Shown here piece by piece: positions 1-7,860 of a stretch of DNA of 62,937 bases (its first letter is position 1; every line of letters starts with the position of its first letter). The notes under the pieces were generated by a model. The model had not been told where the DNA came from. It made no database searches and saw only the letters and a program-made list of their open reading frames with translations. Source of the DNA: Pseudomonas asplenii (GTDB lineage Bacteria > Pseudomonadota > Gammaproteobacteria > Pseudomonadales > Pseudomonadaceae); the NCBI RefSeq assembly GCF_001293465.1, contig NZ_JSYZ01000020.1:1-62937 (forward strand), given 5' to 3'. A program made the translations under genes and the position numbers.

Positions 1-50
1 CTATTTCAGGACTAGACATGGGCATCCATGGCCATGTGCAAGGACCGACT

Positions 51-122
51 GGCCTCTTCGCGGGCAAGCCCGCTCCTACAGGTTGTGTAACTTGCAGGAG
101 CGGGCTTGCCCGCGAAGAGGCC
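51..122. repeat. REPIN: inverted pair of Pseudomonas REP elements
   Basis: Two copies of the common Pseudomonas REP core (GCGGGCTTGCCCGCGAA type) face each other. The arms (about 51-77 and 96-122) are near-perfect reverse complements separated by a short spacer, so the transcript would fold into one long hairpin. It lies downstream of the Sel1 gene on the minus strand, where such elements commonly sit. Related single copies occur near 15350-15500 and 25809. Confidence 0.85.
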
Positions 123-154
123 CTCAAGCCTTGCTCGCAAACAGGGAAACAGTG

Positions 155-943
155 CTATCCCTCAAAGGCCTGCAAGGCAGCGCGGTCGCTTTCATCACCC
201 AGCTCAGCCGCCCTTTGGTGATAGGCCAGGGCCATCGCCCGAATCGTCGGATCACGAGCCGCCAGCAGCGCCTGGCGACTGACCCGGAGAAACTTCAGAT
301 TGCCCCCCTCCAATGCCCGCTCCAGCCACTGCCGGGCCGCCGCGACCTGGCCCTGATCGGCCAGCACCGCCGCATGGCTGAACTGCCCGCGAAAATCCCC
401 CGCCTCTGCAGAACGTCGATACCATTCATGGGCCGCCGCCAGGTCAGCCGGGCAGAACCGCCCATCTTCGAGGTAACGCCCCAGCAGGTTCATCGACTTG
501 GCATGCCCCATCTCCGCTGCCTGCCGATACCCCGCCAGCGCCTGCACCTGATCCTCGGCCACCCCACGCCCGGTCGCCAGCAGGTTGGCATAGTTGTACA
601 GGCCCCAATCCAGACCGGCCTGGGCAGCCATCCGATAATGCCGTGCCGCCTGCCGGGCGTCGGCCTCGCAACCCCAGCCATGCTCATGACAACGTCCAAG
701 CATGTTGCGCGCCATCGCGTGACCGCCGTTGGCGGCGATGCCGAACCAGCGCACGGCCAGCGCCGGGTCCTGCTCGATGCCCTGCCCCTGCAGGAGAATC
801 TGCCCCAGCAGCGCCTGGGCCTCGACGATCCCCTCGCCGGCCGCCAGCAGAATGGCCTGCGCGGCGCGGGCCGGATTCTCCTCCAGCATGGCCTTCAACG
901 ACTCGCCATCGAGCACTTCTTCGCGGCGCAACTGAAAGCCCAT
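155..943 (-). CDS. Sel1-like repeat (SLR/TPR) protein of the piu locus
   Basis: A 262-residue soluble protein made mostly of Sel1-like repeats: recurring A-x2-G-x(4)-A-x2-L-G blocks, for example around AQALLGQIL, ARNMLGRCHEHG and SMNLLGRYLEDG. Sel1 repeats form alpha/alpha superhelices used for protein-protein contacts; no catalytic motif or signal peptide is visible. It starts 3 bases after piuC stops, and its ribosome site (GAGGTG) overlaps the piuC stop, so the two are co-transcribed and probably translationally coupled. The same Sel1 neighbour follows piuC in P. aeruginosa. Its role in iron uptake is inferred only from context. Confidence 0.9.
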   Translation of the reverse strand: MGFQLRREEVLDGESLKAMLEENPARAAQAILLAAGEGIVEAQALLGQILLQGQGIEQDPALAVRWFGIAANGGHAMARNMLGRCHEHGWGCEADARQAARHYRMAAQAGLDWGLYNYANLLATGRGVAEDQVQALAGYRQAAEMGHAKSMNLLGRYLEDGRFCPADLAAAHEWYRRSAEAGDFRGQFSHAAVLADQGQVAAARQWLERALEGGNLKFLRVSRQALLAARDPTIRAMALAYHQRAAELGDESDRAALQAFEG

Positions 944-946
944 CGC

Positions 947-1627
947 CTACACCTCGACCCAGCGACGCAGCAGGTTGTGATAGGTACCGGTCAGCTGGAT
1001 CAGGGCCGGGTGATCGGGCACGTCACGGGTCAGGCTCTGGATCGCATTGTCCATGTCAAACAGCAGGGTGCGCTGGCTGTCCTCGCGGACCAGGCTCTGG
1101 GTCCAGAAGAACGCCGCATACCGTGCCCCACGCGTTACCGCGTTGACCTTGTGCAGGCTGGTGCCCGGGTAGAGCACCAGGTCACCGGCCGGTAACTTGA
1201 CCTGCCGCGTGCCGTAGGTGTCCTGGATCTCCAGCTCGCCACCGTCGTACTCGTCCGGGTCACTGAAGAACAGCGTGGACGACAGGTCGGTACGCACCCG
1301 CTCCGGATTGCCCCTGGGCTGGCGTACCGCGTTGTCGATATGAAAGTCGAAACTGCCGCCCGCCGTGTAGCAGTTCAGTAGTGGCGGGAACACCTTGTGC
1401 GGCAGCGCCGCGGACATGAACTGCGGGTTTTTCCACAGCCGTTCCAGCATCGCCGCACCGATCTCCTTGGCCAGCGGATGCCCTTCGGACAGTTGCAGGT
1501 TGTGCTTGGCCTTGGCCGACTGATACCCCGCGGTGACCTTGCCATCGGCCCAATCGGCCTGTTCCAGCGCCTCGCGAATGCGCAGCACCTCTTCGCGGGA
1601 GAACACGCCAGGGATGTGCAACAGCAT
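947..1627 (-). CDS. piuC: PiuC-type Fe(II)/2-oxoglutarate-dependent (PKHD-type) hydroxylase
   Basis: A 226-residue 2-oxoglutarate/Fe(II) dioxygenase of the PiuC/YbiX family. The iron triad is visible as H96 and D98 (FHID) and H159 (SLHKV), with R169 placed to bind 2-oxoglutarate. Start, length and the N-terminal MLLHIPGVFS fit the family. It is divergent from the TonB receptor across a 218-bp AT-rich gap and precedes the Sel1 gene. The family is iron-repressed and is thought to act with the neighbouring catecholate receptor in handling siderophores; the actual substrate is unknown. Confidence 0.95.
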   Translation of the reverse strand: MLLHIPGVFSREEVLRIREALEQADWADGKVTAGYQSAKAKHNLQLSEGHPLAKEIGAAMLERLWKNPQFMSAALPHKVFPPLLNCYTAGGSFDFHIDNAVRQPRGNPERVRTDLSSTLFFSDPDEYDGGELEIQDTYGTRQVKLPAGDLVLYPGTSLHKVNAVTRGARYAAFFWTQSLVREDSQRTLLFDMDNAIQSLTRDVPDHPALIQLTGTYHNLLRRWVEV

Positions 1628-1845
1628 GAGGGAGATACCTTAAAGAGAAATTATCGCAATGGTATTTGATTCTTATTGGACCTGTAAAACGCCGTTCGGC
1701 AACGCCGACGAACGAGAGCGTAAAAACCGTAAGGAAAATTTGTAAAGAATGTAAATTATCTGCGAATAGCAATTTATCGCAATTGATACAAATACTTGTT
1801 TACCCTATATTCCGCCGCCTCAAAACCCTGGGGAGGGCACTTCCG
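1628..1845. promoter_or_regulatory. divergent piuC / piuA control region
   Basis: AT-rich 218-bp gap between the divergent piuC and receptor starts. It must hold both promoters. Both genes are iron-regulated through Fur in P. aeruginosa, so Fur binding is expected. I see AT-rich stretches (near 1651-1676 and 1755-1795) but no close match to the 19-bp Fur consensus, so no operator is placed. The receptor has a good ribosome site, GGGAGGG at about 1831. Confidence 0.5.
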
Positions 1846-4125
1846 ATGTCACGCCAACAACGACAAATACCGAACGGTTCACCACGTCTGCTCGCCTCGG
1901 CGATCGGCATGGCCATCACCGCCACCTCGGCTGCGCACCTGGCCCAGGCGGCCGAGGAAACCGACAGCAAGGCTCAGCGCAACGTGCTCTCGCTCGGTGC
2001 CACCAACGTGACAGGCGAAGCCCAGGAGTCAACCTCCTATCAGGTCGAAAAGGCTTCTTCGCAGAAGTACACCGCGCCCCTGGTCGACACCCCGCGCTCG
2101 GTCACCGTGGTGCCGCAGCAGGTGTTGAAGGACACCGCCGCCACCTCGCTGCAGGATGCCCTGCGCACCGTCCCGGGCATCACCTTCGGCGCCGGCGAAG
2201 GCGGCAACCCGCAGGGCGATCGGCCGTTCATCCGTGGCTTCGATGCCCAGGGTGATACCTACGTCGATGGCGTGCGCGACACCGGCGCACAATCGCGGGA
2301 AATCTTCGATATCGAATCGATCGAGGTGAGCAAGGGCCCCAACTCCTCCTTCGGTGGCCGCGGCTCCGCCGGCGGCAGCCTGAACCTGGTCAGCAAGCAG
2401 CCCAAGCAGGCCGATTTCACCAACGGCGGCTTCACCTACGGCTCCGATCAGACCCGCCGCTACGTCCTCGACGTCAACCGTCAGTTCCTCGACAGCGCCG
2501 CGTTCCGCCTGAACCTGATGAGCCACGAGCAGAACGTCGCCGGCCGCGACTCGATCAACTACGACCGCTGGGGCGTCGCCCCCTCGCTGAGCTTCGGCCT
2601 GGGCACCGACACCCGCGTGAACCTCAGCTACTACCACATGCAGAGCGACGACCTGCCGGACTCGGGCATTCCCTACGGCTACGGTTCGGCGACCGCCACC
2701 GCCCACGTCCACGACAAACCGAACGACGGCGGCGACAGCAGCAACTTCTACGGCCTGAAGGACCGCGACTTCCGCAAGACCCGCACCGACATCAGCACTT
2801 TCGCCTTCGAGCACGACCTGAACGATGCGATGACCCTCAAGAACACCCTGCGTCACGGCAACACCGGCCAGGACTACATCCTGACCCAGCCGGACGACAG
2901 CAAATTCAACGTGAACCGCTACGGCACCGTCTGGCGCCGCGCCAACACCATGGTGTCGAACACCGAGACCACCACCAACCAGACCGACCTGTTCGGCAAC
3001 TTCCAACTGCTGGGCATGAAGCACAGCTACTCCACCGGTGTCGAATTCAGCCGCGAGGAAAGCCAGGTCAGCAGCTACAACGTGGCAGGCAACACCGCCA
3101 AGGTCTGCAACCCGGGCACGACACCGAGCTGTACTTCGCTGAGCAACCCGAATCCGAACGATGCCTGGACCGGCGCCATCACCCGCAACTACGCGGGCAC
3201 CGACACCACCGGCGACACCCGCGCGGCCTACGCCTTCGACACCATCGAGCTGGACCCGAAATGGCAGCTCAACGTCGGCCTGCGCTATGACTCGTTCAAG
3301 ACCAAGGCCAAAAACACCACGACCGGCAAGACCAGTAACGACAGCCATTTCTGGAACTGGCAGAGCGGCCTGGTGTGGAAACCGGTGGAAAACGGCAGCA
3401 TCTATGTGTCCTACGCCACCTCGGCCACGCCACCAGGCGCAATGCTCGGCCAGGGCAGCGACGGCAACCCGCTGACCGCCGGCAACAACCTTGTGCTCAA
3501 AAGCGACCTGGAACCGGAAACCACCACCAACTACGAGCTGGGCACCAAGTGGGACGTGTTCCACGACCGCCTGTCCCTGACCGCGGCGATCTTCCGCACC
3601 GAGAAGGAAAACACCCGGATCCTGGTCGCCCAGAACATCTACCAGAACGCCGGCGAATCACGGGTTGACGGCGTGGAGCTGTCGGCCAGCGGCAAGATCA
3701 CCGACACGTGGCAGGTGTTCGCCGGCTACAGCTACCTCAAGAGCGAACTGGTCGACGCCGGCCTGACCGGTCGCAACGGTGCGGTCACCGCCGGTGCCGC
3801 CCAGGCCAGCGGCAACCAGATGCCGAACACGCCGAAGAACAGCTTCAGCCTGTGGACCACCTACGAGGTGATGCCCAAGCTGACCCTCGGTGGCGGCGCC
3901 TTCTATGTCGACCAGGTCTACGGCGATGCCGGCAACACCGTCTACGTGCCGTCCTACACCCGTTACGACGCCATGGCCGCGTACAAGCTGACCCGGAACA
4001 TCGACCTGCAACTCAACGTGCAGAACCTGACCAACGAGACCTATTACGACAAGGCCTTCTCGACCCACTTCGCCAACCAGGCGCCCGGTCGTACCGCCCT
4101 GTTGACCACCAGCTTCCACTTCTAG
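1846..4125 (+). CDS. piuA: PiuA-type TonB-dependent siderophore receptor
   Basis: Outer-membrane TonB-dependent receptor of 759 residues. I chose the ATG at 1846 because GGGAGGG lies just upstream and the protein then begins with a basic stretch and a hydrophobic signal peptide ending near AQA-AEE. A plug domain follows (VDTPRSVTVVP, ALRTVPGITFGAGEGG, FIRGFDAQGD, SIEVSKGPNSSFGGRGSAGG), then a long beta-barrel ending in an aromatic residue (SFHF). The adjacent piuC and piuB identify it as the PiuA/Fiu catecholate class, known in P. aeruginosa as an entry route for siderophore-conjugated beta-lactams. A stem-loop at 4143 closes the gene. Confidence 0.93.
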   Translation: MSRQQRQIPNGSPRLLASAIGMAITATSAAHLAQAAEETDSKAQRNVLSLGATNVTGEAQESTSYQVEKASSQKYTAPLVDTPRSVTVVPQQVLKDTAATSLQDALRTVPGITFGAGEGGNPQGDRPFIRGFDAQGDTYVDGVRDTGAQSREIFDIESIEVSKGPNSSFGGRGSAGGSLNLVSKQPKQADFTNGGFTYGSDQTRRYVLDVNRQFLDSAAFRLNLMSHEQNVAGRDSINYDRWGVAPSLSFGLGTDTRVNLSYYHMQSDDLPDSGIPYGYGSATATAHVHDKPNDGGDSSNFYGLKDRDFRKTRTDISTFAFEHDLNDAMTLKNTLRHGNTGQDYILTQPDDSKFNVNRYGTVWRRANTMVSNTETTTNQTDLFGNFQLLGMKHSYSTGVEFSREESQVSSYNVAGNTAKVCNPGTTPSCTSLSNPNPNDAWTGAITRNYAGTDTTGDTRAAYAFDTIELDPKWQLNVGLRYDSFKTKAKNTTTGKTSNDSHFWNWQSGLVWKPVENGSIYVSYATSATPPGAMLGQGSDGNPLTAGNNLVLKSDLEPETTTNYELGTKWDVFHDRLSLTAAIFRTEKENTRILVAQNIYQNAGESRVDGVELSASGKITDTWQVFAGYSYLKSELVDAGLTGRNGAVTAGAAQASGNQMPNTPKNSFSLWTTYEVMPKLTLGGGAFYVDQVYGDAGNTVYVPSYTRYDAMAAYKLTRNIDLQLNVQNLTNETYYDKAFSTHFANQAPGRTALLTTSFHF

Positions 4126-4142
4126 GTGGATGCGTAGCCGCA

Positions 4143-4173
4143 AGCCCCGCTCATGCCCGTGAGCGGGGCTTTC
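4143..4173 (+). terminator. terminator after piuA
   Basis: A perfect 11-bp stem (AGCCCCGCTCA / TGAGCGGGGCT) with a 6-base loop, followed by TTTC, lies 18 bases after the receptor stop codon. The T-run is short but the stem is strong. Confidence 0.75.
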
Positions 4174-4305
4174 GTGCGTCAGGTCCGTTGTAGCGCTGTG
4201 TAGCGCAATATTTGTAAAAAGCTAACCAATATGAATTTGTCGCATTCGCACACACGGCATAATGCGCGCCGTGAAGAATCGGTTTGATTGAGCAAGGCGG
4301 TCATC

Positions 4306-6831
4306 GTGTTGAAAAAAACACTGTTCCAACTGCATTGGCTGTTCGGCATCACCGCCGGGCTGGTGCTGGCCTTCATGGGCATCACCGGTGCCGTGGTGTC
4401 CTTCCAGGACGAACTGCTGCGCCTGCTCAACCCCTCGGTGCTGCAGGTCGAGGTCCCCGACCATGAGGCCCTGCCCCCTGCCGAGCTGGTACGCAAGCTC
4501 GAGGCCACCGAGGGCAAGCGTGTTGCGATGCTGTGGGTCGAGCCCCATGGTGACGAGGCCGCACGGGTGTTCTTCACCGCCCCGCCGGGGGAACGTCGCG
4601 GGCAACTGCGCTACTTCGACCCCTATACCGGCGACTACCTGGGCGACGCCGTCGGCCAGGACTTCTTCAACCTGATGCTGCAACTGCACCGGTTCCTCGC
4701 CATGGGCGATACCGGCCGCCAGATCACCGGGGCCTGCACCCTGATGCTGGTGTTCTTCTGCCTGTCCGGCCTGTACCTGCGCTGGCCGCGCCAGGCCCTC
4801 GACTGGCGCGCCTGGCTGACCCTCGACTGGGCGAAAAAAGGCCGTGCCTTCAACTGGGACCTGCACTCGGTGGCCGGCACCTGGTGCCTGGTGTTCTACC
4901 TGCTGTCGGCACTGACCGGCCTGTACTGGTCCTACGAGTGGTACGCCAACGGCCTGAACAAACTGATGTCCGACTCCCCGGCCCAGCAGCGCCGGGGCGG
5001 CCGTGGCCCGGCACCGGCAGGCCCGGCGCCCAGCGCCGACTACGACGCGATCTGGGCCAGCATCCGCCAGGCTGCCGGCCCCGGCCTCAGCGCCTACAAC
5101 ATCCGCATGCCACCGGTGGCCGGCCAGCCGGCCACCGTGTACTACATGCTGCAGGACTCGCCCCACGATCGTGCCCTCAACCAGATCAACCTGGATCCGG
5201 CCACCGGCACCATCCGCGAGCACTTCCGCTACGCCGATAAAAGCCTCAAGGCGCAACTGCTGACCAGCATCTACGCGCTGCATGTCGGCAGCTATTTCGG
5301 TGTCACCGGACGGATCCTGCTGACGGTATCCAGCCTGACCATGCCCCTGTTCTTCGTCACCGGCTGGCTGCTGTACCTGGATCGCCGGCGCAAGAAACAG
5401 GCGGTGAAAAAGGCCCGCGAAGGACTCGGCCAGAACAGCGACAACGCCTGCGACTGGCTGGTGGGTTTCGCCAGCCAGAGCGGTTTCGCCGAACAGTTGG
5501 CCTGGCAGACCGCCGGCCAGTTGCAGGGGGCCGGCCTGTCGGTACGGGTCCAGCCTCTGGCCGAAGTCGGCGAACGGCAACTGTGCGAGTCACGCCATGC
5601 CTTGTTCGTCGTCAGCACCTTTGGCGACGGCGAAGCGCCGGACAGCGCCCGCGGCTTCGAGCGCAAGGTGCTCGGCCAGGCCCTGGCCCTCGATGACCTG
5701 AACTATGCGGTCCTGGCACTCGGGGACCGCCAGTACCCGAACTTCTGCGGCTTCGCCCGGCGCCTGCACCGCTGGCTCGACGCCCGTGGCGGCCAGACGC
5801 TGTTCGCTCCGGTGGAAGTCGACAGCGGCGACCCGTACGCGCTGCGCTACTGGCAACAGCAGCTCAGCCAGGTCACCGGTGCTGCGCCCGTGGCGGCCTG
5901 GCAGGCGCCGCGCTTCGACAACTGGACCCTCAGCCGGCGCGAACTGCTCAACCCGGGCAGCAGCGGCTCCGGGGTCTACCTGCTCAGCCTGACCGCGCCC
6001 ACACCAAGCACCTGGCAAGCCGGTGACCTGGTGGAAGTCCTGCCACGCCAGAGCAGCGCCGCGGTCGCGCATTTCCTCGGCGGCCTGGGCCTCGATGCCG
6101 CCAGCCCGGTGCAGCTCGACGGCCTCTCGGAAACCCTCGCCCAGGCCCTGGCCAGCCGCCAGCTCCCGGACCATCGCGGGCACCTGGTCGGCCTGCATGC
6201 CCAGGCGCTGGTCGATGCGCTGGTGCCACTGGCGCAACGCGAGTATTCGATTGCCTCCATCGCCAGCGACGGCGAACTGCAACTGCTGGTACGCCAGGAG
6301 CGGCACGCCGATGGCAGCCTTGGCCTGGGTTCCGGCTGGCTGACCGAACATGCGGCCCTGGGCGCCGCCATCAGCCTGCGGCTGCGGCGCAACAGCGGCT
6401 TCCATCTGCCGGAGGCACCGTGCCCGCTGATCCTGCTGGGCAATGGCACCGGCCTGGCCGGACTGCGCAGCCTGCTCAAGGCACGCATCGCCGACGGTGA
6501 ACAACGCAACTGGCTGCTGTTCGGCGAACGCAACCAGGCCCATGACTTCTACTGCCGGGAGGAGCTGCAGGGTTGGCTGGCCCGGGGGGATCTCGCTCGC
6601 CTGGACCTGGCGTTCTCCCGCGACCAGCAGGCCAAGGTCTACGTGCAGGATCGCCTGCGGGAGGCTGCGGACGAACTGCGCCGCTGGCTCGCCGAAGGCG
6701 CGGCGATCTACATCTGCGGCAGCCTGCAGGGAATGGCCTCCGGCGTCGACCAGACCCTGGTGGAGCTGCTCGGTGCCGAACAGGTCGAACGGCTGATCGA
6801 GCAGGGGCGCTATCGCCGGGATGTCTACTAA
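4306..6831 (+). CDS. piuB: PiuB: PepSY membrane reductase fused to flavodoxin and ferredoxin-NADP reductase domains
   Basis: An 841-residue fusion. Residues about 1-375 form a PepSY_TM module with several membrane helices (a first helix from FQLHWLFG onward, and one near FFVTGWLLYL). About 385-530 is a flavodoxin-like FMN domain (VSTFGDGEAPDSARGF, LALGDRQYPNFCGFARR). The rest is an FAD/NAD(P)H reductase (REYSIASI; nucleotide loop LLGNGTGLAG; C-terminal IYICGSLQGM). The layout suggests electron flow from cytoplasmic NADPH to periplasmic ferric siderophore, matching PiuB-type siderophore-iron reductases. I prefer the GTG start at 4306, which lies 8 bases after AAGG and gives MLKKTLFQLHW; a TTG at 4288 is possible. 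Function is inferred from domains and context. Confidence 0.88.
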   Translation: MLKKTLFQLHWLFGITAGLVLAFMGITGAVVSFQDELLRLLNPSVLQVEVPDHEALPPAELVRKLEATEGKRVAMLWVEPHGDEAARVFFTAPPGERRGQLRYFDPYTGDYLGDAVGQDFFNLMLQLHRFLAMGDTGRQITGACTLMLVFFCLSGLYLRWPRQALDWRAWLTLDWAKKGRAFNWDLHSVAGTWCLVFYLLSALTGLYWSYEWYANGLNKLMSDSPAQQRRGGRGPAPAGPAPSADYDAIWASIRQAAGPGLSAYNIRMPPVAGQPATVYYMLQDSPHDRALNQINLDPATGTIREHFRYADKSLKAQLLTSIYALHVGSYFGVTGRILLTVSSLTMPLFFVTGWLLYLDRRRKKQAVKKAREGLGQNSDNACDWLVGFASQSGFAEQLAWQTAGQLQGAGLSVRVQPLAEVGERQLCESRHALFVVSTFGDGEAPDSARGFERKVLGQALALDDLNYAVLALGDRQYPNFCGFARRLHRWLDARGGQTLFAPVEVDSGDPYALRYWQQQLSQVTGAAPVAAWQAPRFDNWTLSRRELLNPGSSGSGVYLLSLTAPTPSTWQAGDLVEVLPRQSSAAVAHFLGGLGLDAASPVQLDGLSETLAQALASRQLPDHRGHLVGLHAQALVDALVPLAQREYSIASIASDGELQLLVRQERHADGSLGLGSGWLTEHAALGAAISLRLRRNSGFHLPEAPCPLILLGNGTGLAGLRSLLKARIADGEQRNWLLFGERNQAHDFYCREELQGWLARGDLARLDLAFSRDQQAKVYVQDRLREAADELRRWLAEGAAIYICGSLQGMASGVDQTLVELLGAEQVERLIEQGRYRRDVY

Positions 6832-7055
6832 ACGCTCGCCCTTCCTATCCGTGCCGTCAGAGACTCTGACGGCAGGCACTTCGATAACTGATGTGAGACC
6901 GACGGGACTCCGGTCGTAGCCGACGTCCCAACCTCCGAACAATGGACAGGATAGTTTCCCGCTTGAGCCTTTTTGATAAGCCCGACCTGATTGACATCCC
7001 TTAAATACACTTCCCTGTCGTGCGTTCGGCACGACAAAGATAAAGGTTAAGTAGG
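6832..7055. other. gene-free gap with a palindrome and a leader hairpin
   Basis: A 23-base palindrome with 11-base arms lies at 6852-6874, just after piuB, and may end its transcript although there is no T-run. Further on, TTGACA (6991-6996) is a perfect -35 hexamer with no convincing -10 at the right distance. GTCGTGC / GCACGAC (7017-7035) forms a 7-bp hairpin 20 bases before the start of the next gene. Confidence 0.5.
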
Positions 7056-7799
7056 ATGCTCGGTATAACAGCAACGGTTCGTTCGTCTGTGAACGATACC
7101 GGCAAGTTGGTAAAAGGTGGGGCCTGCAGAGTGGGAGATGGGGTGCAATCTGTATCCAACAAATCTGGCTCAATGCAACTTGGAACACTCACTCGCTCTG
7201 CTCCCGCCCCAAACGAAAGACCCTCGGAGGTATACTCATACCTGCTGTTACCGAGGCCCGACATCAACAAAATGGTCGATAGGGCGGTCGCCAATCTCAA
7301 AGATCAAATAGATCCGACAGACCCCAAAAATCGCGAGGAGTTGGTTGCGGGGTGCTTTACGCTGATCCATGACAACTGTGAAAAACTGGTCGACAAGCAA
7401 AAGATGCCATCCGACCAGGCGCTCAGTTTCAAGCAGCAACTAGGCCGTTTGGCCTGGAAAGTCGGCTTGCCGGGAGAAGCGAACAAGCAAGGTGTCTTTG
7501 TGCCCAGAGGGGCAGGCAGCGGCGCCAACCCCCTGTTAAACCCCTTGAAAGATTTAATACTCAGGGAGCACGCACATATCTTTAAGCATCCAGTCTTGCG
7601 CGAAAAGATTTTTGCGATGGCCGAGAAAAAGATAATTGCGTTTGTATCAGACCATATGAACCCCGAAGAGTCTAAGCGACTCGATTGTTTTCAACACGAG
7701 AGAGCCCTCCTTGAAAAGCAGTGGCGGAATGATCCCCCCCAACCCTTTGCCACGGTCAAGTCAGCTGAACTGCACCATATCCGCACTTTCCTCCAATAG
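7056..7799 (+). CDS. hypothetical protein, unrecognised
   Basis: A 247-residue protein that I cannot assign to a family. The ATG at 7056 follows AAAGG at good spacing. The first ~55 residues are rich in Ser, Thr and Gly and look disordered; the remainder is mixed, basic and probably helical, with Cys at 108 and 116 but no obvious motif. No signal peptide or membrane helix is visible. Its base composition is clearly more AT-rich than piuB or phoD on either side, suggesting acquisition. A disordered Ser-rich N-terminus is seen in type III effectors, but I found no hrp box or chaperone gene, so that idea is weak. Confidence 0.75.
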   Translation: MLGITATVRSSVNDTGKLVKGGACRVGDGVQSVSNKSGSMQLGTLTRSAPAPNERPSEVYSYLLLPRPDINKMVDRAVANLKDQIDPTDPKNREELVAGCFTLIHDNCEKLVDKQKMPSDQALSFKQQLGRLAWKVGLPGEANKQGVFVPRGAGSGANPLLNPLKDLILREHAHIFKHPVLREKIFAMAEKKIIAFVSDHMNPEESKRLDCFQHERALLEKQWRNDPPQPFATVKSAELHHIRTFLQ

Positions 7800-7860
7800 A
7801 GGCACGCCAACCCAGCACTGTAAACCCGTGTTGATTTTTGTGCCCCCCGTGCAGCCGGCT

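Noticed and set aside
83..1195. 370-residue plus-strand open frame over Sel1 and piuC
   Set aside because: Shadow of two well-supported minus-strand genes.
1628..1845. Fur box between piuC and piuA
   Set aside because: Expected from knowledge of the locus, but no window matched the 19-bp consensus at more than about half the positions, so no site is claimed.
1666..1845. N-terminal extension of piuA from 1666
   Set aside because: The added residues lack signal-peptide features and a ribosome site; the ATG at 1846 has GGGAGGG and a proper signal peptide.
2029..3564. 511-residue minus-strand open frame opposite piuA
   Set aside because: It is a shadow of the receptor gene: Gly/Val/Ala-rich, no ribosome site and no family; the GC-rich coding strand leaves the opposite frame open.
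6991..6996. Promoter for the 7056 gene from a perfect TTGACA
   Set aside because: No acceptable -10 at 16-18 bases spacing; the only TAAAT-like stretch is 5 bases away.
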